The notes below the pieces were generated by a model, which was given only the letters and a program-made list of their open reading frames with translations, was not told where the DNA came from and made no database searches. The translations under genes were made by a program, and so were the position numbers. From assembly GCF_900169505.1 (NCBI RefSeq), contig NZ_LT827021.1, forward strand, positions 1,674,001-1,738,000: a stretch of DNA of 64,000 bases, written 5' to 3'. This stretch comes from Arabiibacter massiliensis (GTDB taxonomy: Bacteria > Actinomycetota > Coriobacteriia > Coriobacteriales > Eggerthellaceae). Of the stretch, positions 52,864 to 61,598 are shown one piece after another (the first letter of the stretch is position 1; every line of letters starts with the position of its first letter).

Positions 52864-54093
52864 CTACCCCTTGTTCTCGGGCATCCTCCACAAAAGGATG
52901 AAGCCCAGCACGAACAGCGCGGCGATGGATAGCACGCCCATGGACGAGTTGCCGGTGATCTGCGTGAACACGCTCACGAGGAAGGTGCCCATGACGGCGG
53001 CGTACTTGCCGAAGATATCGAAGAAGCCGTAATACTCGTTGGCGTGCTCCTTGGGGATGAGCTTGCCGAACTCGCTGCGCGAGAGCGCCTGGATGCCGCC
53101 CTGGAACAGCCCCACGCAGATGGCGAGGATCCAGAACTCGATGGCCTCGCGCAGGAAGAACGCCGCGAACAGCGTGATGCAGAAATACGCGAAGATGGCC
53201 ACCAGAAGCATGCGCTTCGTGCCGAACTTGCCGGACAGCCGCCCGTAGACGATGGCCGACGGGAACGCCACGAACTGCGTGACCAGCAGCGCCAGCACGA
53301 GCTGCGTGGCGTCGATCCCCAGGTCGGTGCCGTAGCTCGTGGACATCTTGATGATGGTGTGCACGCCGTCGATGTAGCAGAAGAACGCCAGCATGAACAG
53401 GCGCAGCCGCTTGTCCTTGAAGATGCGCTTCACCGTGCGCCACAGGCCGCCGAACGTGTCGCGGATCAGGTGCTCGGCGCGCTCCTTGTAGTGCGTCTGG
53501 TGCACGTTCTTGATGAGCGGGATGCTGAATGCCACCCACCACACGGCCGTGATCAGGAACGCTATCTTCATCCCCACGTCCATGGGGATGCCCACGGTGG
53601 GCCCGCCCAGCACCACGGCCAGGCACGCGATGAACGGGATGCACGAGCCGATGTAGCCCCACGCGTAGCCCTGCGACGACACCTCGTCGTAGCGCTCGTC
53701 GGTGGTGGCATCCACCAGAAACGCGTCGTAGAACACCATGGAGCCGTTCAGCATGATGGAGGCCACCACGTACAGCACGAGGAAGGCCATGGCCGCCGTG
53801 GGGATGCCGAGCGCCGCGAGCGCGATGGCGCCCGTGCCCACGGTTCCGATGAAGAACTTCTTCTTGTTGCCCTTGAGATCGGCAAGGCTCCCCAGGATGG
53901 GCATGAGCAGCGCCAGCAGCAGCGACGCCACCGTCTCGGCGTAGCCCCAGGCCACCACCACCGACGAGCCCTCCTCGGCGATGGAGGCGAAGTACACCGG
54001 GATGAGCGCGGTAGCCAGCAGCACGAACGCCGAGTTGCCCACGTCGTAGATGATCCAGCTCTTCTCCTGCTTGGTCAGCCTCGCTCGCGCCAT
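52864..54093 (-). CDS. MFS transporter, Atg22/UMF1-like
   Basis: A 409-residue transporter with about 12 membrane helices of the vacuole effluxer Atg22-like (UMF1) branch of the major facilitator superfamily: it begins KSWIIYDVGNSAFVLLATAL (about residues 9-28), has GSLADLKGNKKKFF between helices 2 and 3, and FQGGIQALSRSEFGKLIPKE after helix 10. Bacterial members are orphan transporters. The ATG at 54093 is preceded by GAGAGGCG. It is divergent from the phospholipase C-like gene. Confidence 0.85.
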   Translation of the reverse strand: MARARLTKQEKSWIIYDVGNSAFVLLATALIPVYFASIAEEGSSVVVAWGYAETVASLLLALLMPILGSLADLKGNKKKFFIGTVGTGAIALAALGIPTAAMAFLVLYVVASIMLNGSMVFYDAFLVDATTDERYDEVSSQGYAWGYIGSCIPFIACLAVVLGGPTVGIPMDVGMKIAFLITAVWWVAFSIPLIKNVHQTHYKERAEHLIRDTFGGLWRTVKRIFKDKRLRLFMLAFFCYIDGVHTIIKMSTSYGTDLGIDATQLVLALLVTQFVAFPSAIVYGRLSGKFGTKRMLLVAIFAYFCITLFAAFFLREAIEFWILAICVGLFQGGIQALSRSEFGKLIPKEHANEYYGFFDIFGKYAAVMGTFLVSVFTQITGNSSMGVLSIAALFVLGFILLWRMPENKG

Positions 54094-54147
54094 GATGCGC
54101 CTCTCATCCTCTTCGTAAAGCATTCTTCACAAGTGGAAAACCGACGG

Positions 54148-54176
54148 TTAACAATCACCCGTTCATTGTATATGAT
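54148..54176 (+). promoter_or_regulatory. Promoter of the phospholipase C-like operon
   Basis: TTAACA (54148-54153) and TATGAT (54171-54176) are spaced by 17 bp, a standard vegetative promoter, 50 bp before the ATG at 54227. Confidence 0.65.
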
Positions 54177-54226
54177 AGCGACGAGCGACACCCGTAAAAA
54201 TACCGTCAGAACGGAGCGCCTTCTCC

Positions 54227-55204
54227 ATGCCCGCGATCATCACCCACGATTTCTTCGGCCGCGACGTCTATGACCGTCTGTTCACCCTGATCGGCGGCTC
54301 GCGCGACGAGGCCGACGCCTTCCTCCTGGGCAACCAGGGCCCCGATCCCCTGTTCTACATGGTGCTCAGCCCGCAGCTGCGCGCGCACCACCGCCTGGGC
54401 TCCATCATGCACAACAAGAAGCCGAGCGAGCTTCTGGCCGCGTTCAAGAGCTCGCTGGACATCCTCGGCAGCGCCGAGCGCGAGGTGGGCCGCGCCTACG
54501 CCCTGGGCTTCCTGTGCCACTATACGCTGGACTCCACCATGCACCCGTTCGTGTTCTTCCACGAGTACCGGCTCACCGACGCCGGCGAGCCAGGCCTTTC
54601 GCGTGCCGACGGCAGCGAGGTGCACGGCGTCATCGAGAGCGAGCTGGACGAGCTCGTGCTGTTCGCGAAGCGCGGGCAGACCGTGGCCACGTTCAACCCC
54701 TCGGCCGAAATCCTCAACGCGAGCGATTTCGCGCTGAGCGTCATCTCGAAGATGTACGCCTACGTCGCCCTCACCGTGTACGGCGAGATCATCCCCGCCA
54801 CGATGTTCGCGACCGCCGTCAAGGACTTCCGCGTGGCGCAGCGCCTGTTCTACTCGCCCTCCGGCCGCAAGCGCGCGCTGATCGGGCGCATCGAGGAGCT
54901 CGCGCGCCCCTTCTCGTTCTACAAGTCGATGAGCCACCGCCCCGTCGAGCTCGCCGAGAGCGACTTCGACAACCGCGCGCACGAGCCGTGGGAGAACCCG
55001 TTCACGGGCGAGGAGCGCACGGTCGGGTTCTGGGACCTCTTCGACGAGGCGCTCGAGAAGGCCCAGGCCAACATCGCCGCGTTCGACCGAGACGGCTTCG
55101 ACCTCGAGGCCGCCCGCGCCCTCACGCACGAGCTGGACTTCTCGGGCGAGCCCGTGGTGGCCGTCCTCGTGGCCGTCGAGGACGACGCGCCGGCGAACGC
55201 CTAA
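54227..55204 (+). CDS. Zinc-dependent phospholipase C family protein
   Basis: A 325-residue protein of the zinc-dependent PLC (Zn_dep_PLPC) fold. Metal-binding His/Asp residues appear in ITHDFFGRDV (residues 5-14), LLGNQGPDPLF (33-43), RAHHRLGSIMH and GFLCHYTLDSTMHPFVF (His and Asp near 95-101). No signal peptide is present, so unlike secreted clostridial PLC it is cytoplasmic. The true substrate is unknown. It precedes the TRIC-type gene by 9 bp, so they form an operon. Confidence 0.85.
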   Translation: MPAIITHDFFGRDVYDRLFTLIGGSRDEADAFLLGNQGPDPLFYMVLSPQLRAHHRLGSIMHNKKPSELLAAFKSSLDILGSAEREVGRAYALGFLCHYTLDSTMHPFVFFHEYRLTDAGEPGLSRADGSEVHGVIESELDELVLFAKRGQTVATFNPSAEILNASDFALSVISKMYAYVALTVYGEIIPATMFATAVKDFRVAQRLFYSPSGRKRALIGRIEELARPFSFYKSMSHRPVELAESDFDNRAHEPWENPFTGEERTVGFWDLFDEALEKAQANIAAFDRDGFDLEAARALTHELDFSGEPVVAVLVAVEDDAPANA

Positions 55205-55213
55205 GCCCGCGCG

Positions 55214-56188
55214 ATGCTGGAAGTCGTCCTCGCCATACCGTTCTGGCTCGAACTGGCCGCAACGCTGACCGGCGGCCTGTCGGGCGCCATGAGCGCGGTG
55301 CGGGCGCGCTACGACATCTTCGGCGTGGTGTGCATCGCCATCATCACGGGGCTCGCCGGCGGCATCATGCGCGACCTGCTGCTGCAGAACTACGGCATCT
55401 ACGCGTTCCAACGCCCCACCCTCATCGTGGCGTGCGCGGTGGCGGGCGTCGTGGTGTTCTACTTCGGCAAGCTGGCAACCTACCTCGACCCGGTGGTGGA
55501 TCTGCTCGACAACCTGTCGGTGGCGCTGTGGGCCGTGATCAGCGTGGGCAAGGGCCTCTCGGCCGGGCTCGACGTGGTGCCGGCTGTCATCCTGGGCACC
55601 ATCACCGCTGTGGGCGGCGGCATCCTGCGCGACATCTGCATGAACCGCGAGCCCGACGCCTTCCAAGCCGGCGCGCTGTACGGCTCGGCCGCGCTCGTGG
55701 GCTCGGCCGCCTACGCGCTCATGGCGCAGAACCACATCCTCGACTCCTACGCGCCCATTACCTGCGCCGTGCTGGTGCTGGGCCTGCGCTACGCGTCGCT
55801 GTTCTTCGGGTGGAGCACGAAGCCGCCGAAGGATTACTCCGACGTGGTGGCCAACGCCGTGGCGCGCCCGGTGAAGTCGGTGGCGAAGCGCGTGCGCCCG
55901 CCGAAGGGCAAGGTGGAGCGCGAGAAGGAGCGCAACCGGGCCTACGCGAAGCTCAGCTACTTCTGGAAGCGCATGAACGGCGAGATCCCCCCGCCGCGCA
56001 AGCGCCGCGAGCTGGAGCAGGCCGCCGAGGCCGCGCCGTCGCCGGCCGTGGAGGCGGGTGCCGAGGCCGAGGCGAACGACCCGAGCGACCGCATCGTCGT
56101 GAACCGCGACGAGCTGCACCGCCTCCTCGACGCGAGCGCCGCCTTCCAAGAGGACCCGCCCCGCGACCCCTTCGAGCCGCGGGCGTGA
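55214..56188 (+). CDS. TRIC family (UPF0126) cation channel-like protein
   Basis: A 324-residue protein. Residues 1-205 are two UPF0126/TRIC repeats with seven membrane helices; each repeat carries the glycine-rich signature (GLAGGIMRDLLLQNYG at about residues 50-65 and AVGGGILRDICMNREP at about 134-149). The C-terminal 115 residues are a charged, Ala/Glu-rich cytoplasmic extension that most relatives lack. TRIC proteins form K+-permeable trimers. Its stop codon is inside the left arm of the inverted repeat at 56185. Confidence 0.88.
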   Translation: MLEVVLAIPFWLELAATLTGGLSGAMSAVRARYDIFGVVCIAIITGLAGGIMRDLLLQNYGIYAFQRPTLIVACAVAGVVVFYFGKLATYLDPVVDLLDNLSVALWAVISVGKGLSAGLDVVPAVILGTITAVGGGILRDICMNREPDAFQAGALYGSAALVGSAAYALMAQNHILDSYAPITCAVLVLGLRYASLFFGWSTKPPKDYSDVVANAVARPVKSVAKRVRPPKGKVEREKERNRAYAKLSYFWKRMNGEIPPPRKRRELEQAAEAAPSPAVEAGAEAEANDPSDRIVVNRDELHRLLDASAAFQEDPPRDPFEPRA

Positions 56189-56278
56189 CAAAGGGACGGG
56201 GATAATGTCACATTCTCGTACGAGCTTCGGGGCCGTTGCTCGTCGAGGAATGTGACATTATCCCCGTCCCTTTGTCAC
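56185..56278. repeat. 31-bp perfect inverted repeat around the TRIC gene stop
   Basis: GTGACAAAGGGACGGGGATA... (56185-56215) is repeated in exact inverse at 56248-56278 with a 32-nt centre. It starts within the stop region of the TRIC-type gene and ends just before the convergent DUF47 gene, so it can act as a bidirectional terminator. Its core resembles REP-like hairpins of other bacteria. Confidence 0.8.
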
Positions 56279-56291
56279 GCCCCCCATCCCC

Positions 56292-56930
56292 CTACACGTT
56301 CTTCAGCAGGATGCCGCTCATCGTGTCGGCGGCGTGCTCGCAGGCGTCGCAGCACTTCTCCATGCGGTCGAAGATCTGCGACCAGCGAAGCACATGCAGC
56401 GCGTCCTCCCCGTTGCCCTCGTCGTAGAGGCTGCGGTTCACCTTCATGTACAGCCGATCCGCCTCCTCCTCGTAGGCGTTCACGTCGATGACCAGCTGGT
56501 TGAACGTCTTGGACTTCTTGAAGTTGCGGAAGTCCCCCATGGCCTTCTCCAGGGCCTTGCAGCTCTTCTTGATGAGCCGCGCGAACTCGCGCGCGTGCTC
56601 GTGCATGTCGTTCACGCGGTACATGTAGAAGCACAGCACGACGTCCTCGATGTAGTCGATGAGGTTGTCGAGGCCCTGCGCCAGCTCGATGATGTCGTCG
56701 CGCTCGATGGGCGTGATGAAGTCGTGCGCCATGCGCTTGTACAGCAGGTGGTTGTGCTCGTCGCTCTCGTTCTCCAGCTTGTGCGCGCGCTCCATGAGCT
56801 CGCGGACGCGCTCGCGCGACTCGTACTCGTCGATGACCTCCACGAGCAGCTGCGCCTCGGCCACCGCGGCCTCGGCCTGCTTCTCGAACAGGTCGAAGTA
56901 GTCGGCCTTCTCGCGCTTCTTCTTGCCCAT
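56292..56930 (-). CDS. DUF47/PhoU-like protein 1
   Basis: A 212-residue all-helical cytoplasmic protein of the DUF47 (PhoU-related) family, with EDxxD/metal-type patches such as ENESDEHNHLL and EEEADRLYMKV, and ITPIERDDIIELAQGLDNLI at about residues 70-89. DUF47 proteins partner PiT phosphate transporters and probably gate or regulate them. It is about 60% identical by eye to the next gene upstream, a tandem duplication; both end in ILLKNV. It is the last gene of pit-DUF47-DUF47. Confidence 0.88.
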   Translation of the reverse strand: MGKKKREKADYFDLFEKQAEAAVAEAQLLVEVIDEYESRERVRELMERAHKLENESDEHNHLLYKRMAHDFITPIERDDIIELAQGLDNLIDYIEDVVLCFYMYRVNDMHEHAREFARLIKKSCKALEKAMGDFRNFKKSKTFNQLVIDVNAYEEEADRLYMKVNRSLYDEGNGEDALHVLRWSQIFDRMEKCCDACEHAADTMSGILLKNV

Positions 56931-56942
56931 GCGCCCGCGCCC

Positions 56943-57572
56943 CTACACGTTCTTCAGCAGGATGGAGTTCATGGTGTCGGCGGCGTGCTCGCAGGAGTCG
57001 CAGCACTTCTCCATGCGGTCGAAGATCTGCGACCACACCAGCACGCGCATGGGGTTCTCGCGGTCGTGCGTGTGCAGCTTGCGGATGACCGTCATGTACA
57101 GCTGGTCGGCCTCCTCCTCGTAGGTGTTCACGTCCACGATGAGCTGCTTGAACGTCTTGGACTTCTTGAAGTTGCGGAAGTCCTCCATCGCGCGGTCGAG
57201 CGCCTGGCAGCTCTTCTTGATGAGCTGGGCGAACTCAAGCGCGTCGTGGTGCATGAAGTGCACGTCGTACATGTAGAAGCGCTGCATGACGTCCTCGATG
57301 TAATCGATGATGTTGTCGAGGTACTGCGTCATGTTGATGATATCCTCGCGCTCGATGGGCGTGATGAAATCGGTGGCCACCGTCTTGAACACGGCGTGGT
57401 TGATCTCGTCGCCCTTGTGCTCCAGCTCGTGCGCGCGCTCCATGACCTCCCTCAGATGCGCGGCCTCCGTGAAGCCCTCGATGGCCTCGATCAAAAGCTC
57501 GGCCTCTTCGACAGCCACCTCGGTCTGTTTCTCGAACGCGTCGAAATAATCGAACTTAACCTTCTTGCTCAC
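56943..57572 (-). CDS. DUF47/PhoU-like protein 2
   Basis: A 209-residue paralogue of the preceding protein with the same helical pattern (EHKGDEINHAV, ITPIEREDIINMTQYLDNII, YEEEADQLYMTV, IFDRMEKCCDSCEHAADTMN). It follows the PiT gene by about 10 bp. The most likely start is the GTG at 57572, six bases after GAGGAGT; a GTG at 57578 is too close to that site. Having two DUF47 proteins for one transporter may mean a heteromeric regulator. Confidence 0.88.
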   Translation of the reverse strand: MSKKVKFDYFDAFEKQTEVAVEEAELLIEAIEGFTEAAHLREVMERAHELEHKGDEINHAVFKTVATDFITPIEREDIINMTQYLDNIIDYIEDVMQRFYMYDVHFMHHDALEFAQLIKKSCQALDRAMEDFRNFKKSKTFKQLIVDVNTYEEEADQLYMTVIRKLHTHDRENPMRVLVWSQIFDRMEKCCDSCEHAADTMNSILLKNV

Positions 57573-57582
57573 AGGCACTCCT

Positions 57583-58635
57583 CTACGAGAACATCAGGAA
57601 CAGGTGGGCGAACGCGAAGCCGAGCAGCCCGCAGCCCGGAAACGTCAGCACCCACGTCTTCACCATGTCGACGGCGATTCCCCACTTCACCGCGCTCTTG
57701 CGCTTGGCCGCCCCCACGCCCATGATGGCCGTCGTGTTCGTGTGCGTGGTGGACACCGGCAGGCCGGCGAATGTGGACAGCATGAGGCAGAAGAACGTCG
57801 CGCAGCTGGCGGCGAATCCCTGGAAGGGCTCGAGCTTCACCATGTCGAGGCCGACGCTCTTGATGATGCGCTCGCCGCCGACGGCCGTGCCGAGGCCCAT
57901 GTTGAGGGCGCAGAAGAACATGAGCCAGATGGGAAGCACGATCTGGTCGGCCTGGCCCACGCCGGTGGCCAGCGTGATGGCCAGCACGAAGATGCTCATG
58001 AACTTCTGGCCGTCCTGCGCGCCGTGCATGAACGCCACGCCCGCGCCCGAGGCCACTTGCGCCCAGCGGAAGAACTTCGTGGAGCGGCGGCGGTCCATGT
58101 TGCGGCAGCACCGCGCGAGGATCTTCGAGTTCAGCCAGCCGAGGAAGAAGCCGAGCAGCGTGGACAGCACGATGCCGTAGACCACCTTCATCCACTCCGC
58201 GCCGTTGATGGCGCCGAAGCCGCCCTGCAGCGCGATGGCCGCGCCGGTGAGGCCCGCGATGAGCGAATGGCTCTGGCTCGTGGGGATGCCGAACCACCAG
58301 GCCGCCGTGCCCCACACGATGATGGCCACCATGGCGGCCATGAGGGCGATGAGCGATTGATGGGCGTCGCCGCCGAAATCGACCATGTTGAAGATGGTGT
58401 GCGCCACCGCCGAGGTGACGAGCGACACCACGAGGAGGCCGACGAAGTTGCAGGCCGCCGCCATGAGGATGGCCCATTTCGGCTTCATCGCGCGCGTCGA
58501 TACCACGGTGGCTATCGCGTTGGGCGCGTCGGTGGCGCCGTTGACGACGATCACGCCGATATTGAGCAGGGTCACCGCCACCAGCACCGGGTTGGAGGCG
58601 AGCTCCGCGATGAACGTAGCCCACTCTATGGTCAC
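57583..58635 (-). CDS. PiT family inorganic phosphate transporter
   Basis: A 350-residue membrane protein with about 10 helices and the two inverted PiT signatures, VVNGATDAPNAIATVVSTRA at about residues 30-49 and VSTTHTNTTAIMGVG at about 291-305. It imports phosphate with a proton or metal-phosphate. The start is a GTG at 58635 with AAAGGGAG upstream. It heads the operon with two DUF47 genes. The 274-bp divergent gap to the NarK-like gene must hold promoters for both; I could not place them with confidence. Confidence 0.93.
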   Translation of the reverse strand: MTIEWATFIAELASNPVLVAVTLLNIGVIVVNGATDAPNAIATVVSTRAMKPKWAILMAAACNFVGLLVVSLVTSAVAHTIFNMVDFGGDAHQSLIALMAAMVAIIVWGTAAWWFGIPTSQSHSLIAGLTGAAIALQGGFGAINGAEWMKVVYGIVLSTLLGFFLGWLNSKILARCCRNMDRRRSTKFFRWAQVASGAGVAFMHGAQDGQKFMSIFVLAITLATGVGQADQIVLPIWLMFFCALNMGLGTAVGGERIIKSVGLDMVKLEPFQGFAASCATFFCLMLSTFAGLPVSTTHTNTTAIMGVGAAKRKSAVKWGIAVDMVKTWVLTFPGCGLLGFAFAHLFLMFS

Positions 58636-58909
58636 AGGCTCCCTTTCGACAAAACCGCAAAAAGGTTCAGCAACTCATCAGTTTAACGTAAATCTGACAA
58701 TTCGGAAGGGGGACGGCGCTCCTTTTCACGTGGGGATGAAGGGGAATGGGTAAAATCTCCGTAAAAGTTGACCCTTTGCCTCCCCTTCGGCCGAACCAGG
58801 GGTGCGCCGCTTATCGACTCGTGATAAAGTAAGCAAATCACTAGGGGAAACGGGAGCCGGTGCCTGCGGGGACGCAGCGGGCGCGACGAAGGCGACGGGG
58901 AGGAGCATC

Positions 58910-60058
58910 ATGGAGGGACGCCGACAGCTGCCGCTGCAGACGGCCGATTTGATCGCGGGCTTCATGGTGTGGGTGATACTGTCGTCGCTGCTCCCTTATA
59001 TAAAGCAGGACATCCTCATCCCGCCCGACCAGGTGGCGCTCGTCACGGCCATCCCCGTGGTGCTGGGATCGGTGCTGCGCGTGCCCATCGGCTATTGGGC
59101 GAACCTGTACGGAGCGCGCAAGGTGTTCCTCGCCAGCTTCATCGTGCTGCTCGCGCCGGTGTGGTTTTTGAGCGAGGCTGCCACCTGCCAGGAGCTGCTG
59201 GTGGGCGGCACGTTCCTCGGCATCGCGGGCGCGGTGTTCTCCGTGGGCGTGACCTCGCTGCCGAAGTATTTCCCGCGCGAGCGGCACGGCTTCGTGAACG
59301 GCGTGTACGGGTTCGGCAACATGGGCACGGCGCTCACCACCTGGCTCGCGCCCGTGGCGGCGGTGGCCATCGGCTGGCGCGGGGCCGTGAAGCTGTACCT
59401 GGTGCTGCTGGGCGCGTTCATCGTGCTGAACTTCGTGCTGGGCGACCGCGACGAGCCGCGCGTGAAGACGCCCATCGTGCAGCAGCTGCGGGCCATCGCG
59501 CCCGACGCGCGCCTGTGGTTCCTGTCGCTGTTCTACTTCGTGACGTTCGGGGCGTTCGTGGCGCTCACCGTGTACCTGCCGAACTTCCTCACGTCGCACT
59601 ACGGCCTGGACGGCGTGTCGGCCGGCATCGCCACCAGCGTGTTCATCGTGGCGGCTGCGGCCATCCGCGTGCTCGGCGGCTGGCTTTCCGACCGCCTCGA
59701 CTGCTACCGGCTGCTCGCGGGCGTGTTCGCCGCCATCGCCGCGGGTGCCGTCGTGCTGGCCGTGGCGCCGGGACTGCCGGTGTACCTGACGGGAATCTAC
59801 CTGGTCAGCCTGGCATGCGGCATCGGCAACGGCGTGGTGTTCAAGCTCGTGCCCACCTACTTCACCAAGCAGGCCGGCCCCGCCAACGGCCTCGTGGCCA
59901 TGTGGGGCGGCCTCGGCGGCTTCTTTCCCCCGCTCGTGCTGAGCGCCTCGACGGCCGCGTTCGGCTCGAACGTGCCGGGCCTGGCCGCCTTCGCCGCCTT
60001 CGCCCTCGCGTGCCTGGCAATTTCGCTGCTCATGAGGAAGCGTCAAGCTGCCGCATAG
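58910..60058 (+). CDS. NarK/NNP-like MFS transporter
   Basis: A 382-residue transporter with about 12 helices. RVPIGYWANLYGARKVFLAS after helix 2 and GFGNMGTALTTWLAP in helix 5 are typical of the nitrate/nitrite porter (NNP) branch, the latter being the glycine-rich nitrate signature. The ATG at 58910 follows GGGGAGGAG closely; the frame is open further upstream without support. No nitrate reductase gene is in the window, so nitrate or nitrite as substrate is inferred only from family. Confidence 0.82.
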   Translation: MEGRRQLPLQTADLIAGFMVWVILSSLLPYIKQDILIPPDQVALVTAIPVVLGSVLRVPIGYWANLYGARKVFLASFIVLLAPVWFLSEAATCQELLVGGTFLGIAGAVFSVGVTSLPKYFPRERHGFVNGVYGFGNMGTALTTWLAPVAAVAIGWRGAVKLYLVLLGAFIVLNFVLGDRDEPRVKTPIVQQLRAIAPDARLWFLSLFYFVTFGAFVALTVYLPNFLTSHYGLDGVSAGIATSVFIVAAAAIRVLGGWLSDRLDCYRLLAGVFAAIAAGAVVLAVAPGLPVYLTGIYLVSLACGIGNGVVFKLVPTYFTKQAGPANGLVAMWGGLGGFFPPLVLSASTAAFGSNVPGLAAFAAFALACLAISLLMRKRQAAA

Positions 60059-60088
60059 CACCTTCGGCACCGTCCCTAGCAACCCGTG

Positions 60089-60217
60089 TGGACAAAATCG
60101 GCCCTCGGGACTGATTTCTTTACCTGAATCACTGCGCCAGTTTCCGCCATCAGGGGTTTCTTCGCTTCCCGACGAAGCCGCCGGCGAAAAATCAGTCCCG
60201 AAAGGCGTTTTTGTCCA
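60089..60217. repeat. 130-bp palindromic element, copy III
   Basis: The 129-bp stretch runs from TGGACAAAATCGGCCCTCGG to AAAGGCGTTTTTGTCCA, with inner GACTGATTTCT/AAAAATCAGTC arms. It starts 30 bp after the NarK-like stop and ends 20 bp before the stop of the DUF559-like gene. Confidence 0.85.
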
Positions 60218-60237
60218 TGACCCTGTGAATCATAGAA

Positions 60238-61197
60238 TCAATACGCGCCCAGAAGGAGCCTACGCAGCTCGCCTTGCGCGCCCGACGGGTCGAGCCTCTC
60301 CTCGCGAAGGCGAACGCCCAGCCGCTTGGCCAGCAGGCGGGCGATCCGATCCATCTCGCGTGGATCGTAGGCTTGCTGCTGGGTGAGCGTGGCGACTTCG
60401 ATCCCCAAGTAGGCAAGATCGACGCGTCTGCTCGCATCCTCCGCAATGCGCGTTGCGCCGGTGTGGTGAAGGTTTGAATCGTACTCGATGGCGAACTTGG
60501 CCTCGGGCCAGTACAGGTCGCACTCGTAGTAGCTCTTCCCCACGAACGGCCGATCCTTCGCCGGCACGGGGATGACGGCGTTCATCACGGGATACGGAAG
60601 CCCGTACCCACCCATCCTCACGGGAAGGCACAGAAATACCACTGTCACCGTCTCCATCGGGGATCGCGAGCCGTCCCGCACGAAGCGCAGGACCCGGCAC
60701 GCCGTCGCCGCCCCTCGGACGCCTTCCAGACGTTGCAGGAAACGCTCGAGAACAGCGACGCTGACCAGGGGCTCCCGCTTGGCCAGCTCGTCGAACTCCC
60801 CCACGCTCTTGGCGCAGCGACCGCACAGCTCGTAGCCCGCCTCGACCGCATTGGGAAGCGGAAGGGTCGTCGCCAGCTCGAAGAAGCATGCGGCCGGCGT
60901 AACGACGTAGAGCCCTTCGCCTAGCCGGACGACATTGCGGCAGAGAAGTTCGCAGGGCGCGACATGGCTCTGCACTGCCCTACGATGGCTGCGCGATGCT
61001 TTGTCGTGCACGAGCACGTGGACAGGACTCGAGAGGAATGAGAAGCCGCGATCCCCCAACAACGAGAATTCCTGATAGCCCGGCTTTTCAAGCGGAGCAT
61101 CCAGGAACCGCCGGGCCGAGGCGGGTGGCAACCGATTCACATGCGCCGCATAACGCCAGAATTCCATCGCCGATATGTTGGAAAGAAGAATGCTCAC
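60238..61197 (-). CDS. DUF559/Vsr-like endonuclease-fold protein
   Basis: A 319-residue soluble protein. Its C-terminal part resembles the DUF559/very-short-patch-repair nuclease fold: YYECDLYWPEAKFAIEYDSN with the acidic D-x(8-10)-E-x-D pattern, then HHTGATRIAEDASRRVDLAY. The N-terminal 150 residues may be an AbiEi-like or HTH-like region. Such proteins are common orphan genes in Eggerthellaceae. The start is uncertain (GTG 61197 or ATG 61167; neither has a good ribosome site). It is flanked on both sides by 130-bp palindromic elements. Confidence 0.7.
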   Translation of the reverse strand: MSILLSNISAMEFWRYAAHVNRLPPASARRFLDAPLEKPGYQEFSLLGDRGFSFLSSPVHVLVHDKASRSHRRAVQSHVAPCELLCRNVVRLGEGLYVVTPAACFFELATTLPLPNAVEAGYELCGRCAKSVGEFDELAKREPLVSVAVLERFLQRLEGVRGAATACRVLRFVRDGSRSPMETVTVVFLCLPVRMGGYGLPYPVMNAVIPVPAKDRPFVGKSYYECDLYWPEAKFAIEYDSNLHHTGATRIAEDASRRVDLAYLGIEVATLTQQQAYDPREMDRIARLLAKRLGVRLREERLDPSGAQGELRRLLLGAY

Positions 61198-61223
61198 AAA
61201 GGGAAGACTACCATGTTTCCACC

Positions 61224-61258
61224 TGATATAAAAGTGCTTTTGAACAGGCTTTATATCA
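61224..61258. promoter_or_regulatory. AT-rich inverted repeat upstream of the DUF559-like gene
   Basis: TGATATAAA (61224-61232) and TTTATATCA (61250-61258) are perfect inverse copies 27 bp upstream of the gene start. This may be an operator; the TATAAA boxes could also serve as -10 elements. Confidence 0.4.
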
Positions 61259-61268
61259 ATATTTTGCG

Positions 61269-61372
61269 CGCTTGATTTCTGCTGGATCCGCGCTTGATTC
61301 TCGCTGGATTTCTGCTTGATCTGCGCTGGATTTCTGCTGGATTCCTGCTGGATCCGCGCTGGATCCGCGCAA
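61269..61372. repeat. Degenerate 10-12 bp tandem repeat (GCTKGATYYSC)
   Basis: About nine imperfect copies of GCTGGATTTCT or GCTGGATCCGC follow one another, alternating TTGAT and TGGAT. The array lies between the DUF559-like gene and palindromic element IV. The region holds no gene. Confidence 0.75.
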
Positions 61373-61404
61373 GAAAGCCTGCCGATATATAACTGAGAGC
61401 ATCA

Positions 61405-61534
61405 TGGACAAAATCGCCCTTCGGGACTGATTTTTTCCATGATGCTACTGCTGAAAATAGAGAAACCCCTGGTGGCGGGAAGCCAGTCCAGAGGTTCCGG
61501 ACGAAAAATCAGTCCCGAAGGCCGATTTTGTCCA
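61405..61534. repeat. 130-bp palindromic element, copy IV
   Basis: Runs from TGGACAAAATCGCCCTTCGG to GAAGGCCGATTTTGTCCA, arms of about 30 bp including GACTGATTTTT/AAAAATCAGTC. The centre contains GAAACCCCTGGTGGCGGGAA. Together with the tandem array it fills the 401-bp gap upstream of the MBL gene. Confidence 0.88.
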
Positions 61535-61598
61535 CGCGCGACGGGGCGGCCCGGCCGGGGCGACGCGGCGGGCGGGGCGAATGTCGGCTGAGGCGCCT

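Noticed and set aside
60089..61534. Complete insertion sequence around the DUF559-like gene
   Set aside because: No transposase motif and no visible target-site duplication; the flanking elements are individually palindromic repeats, so I report them as such.
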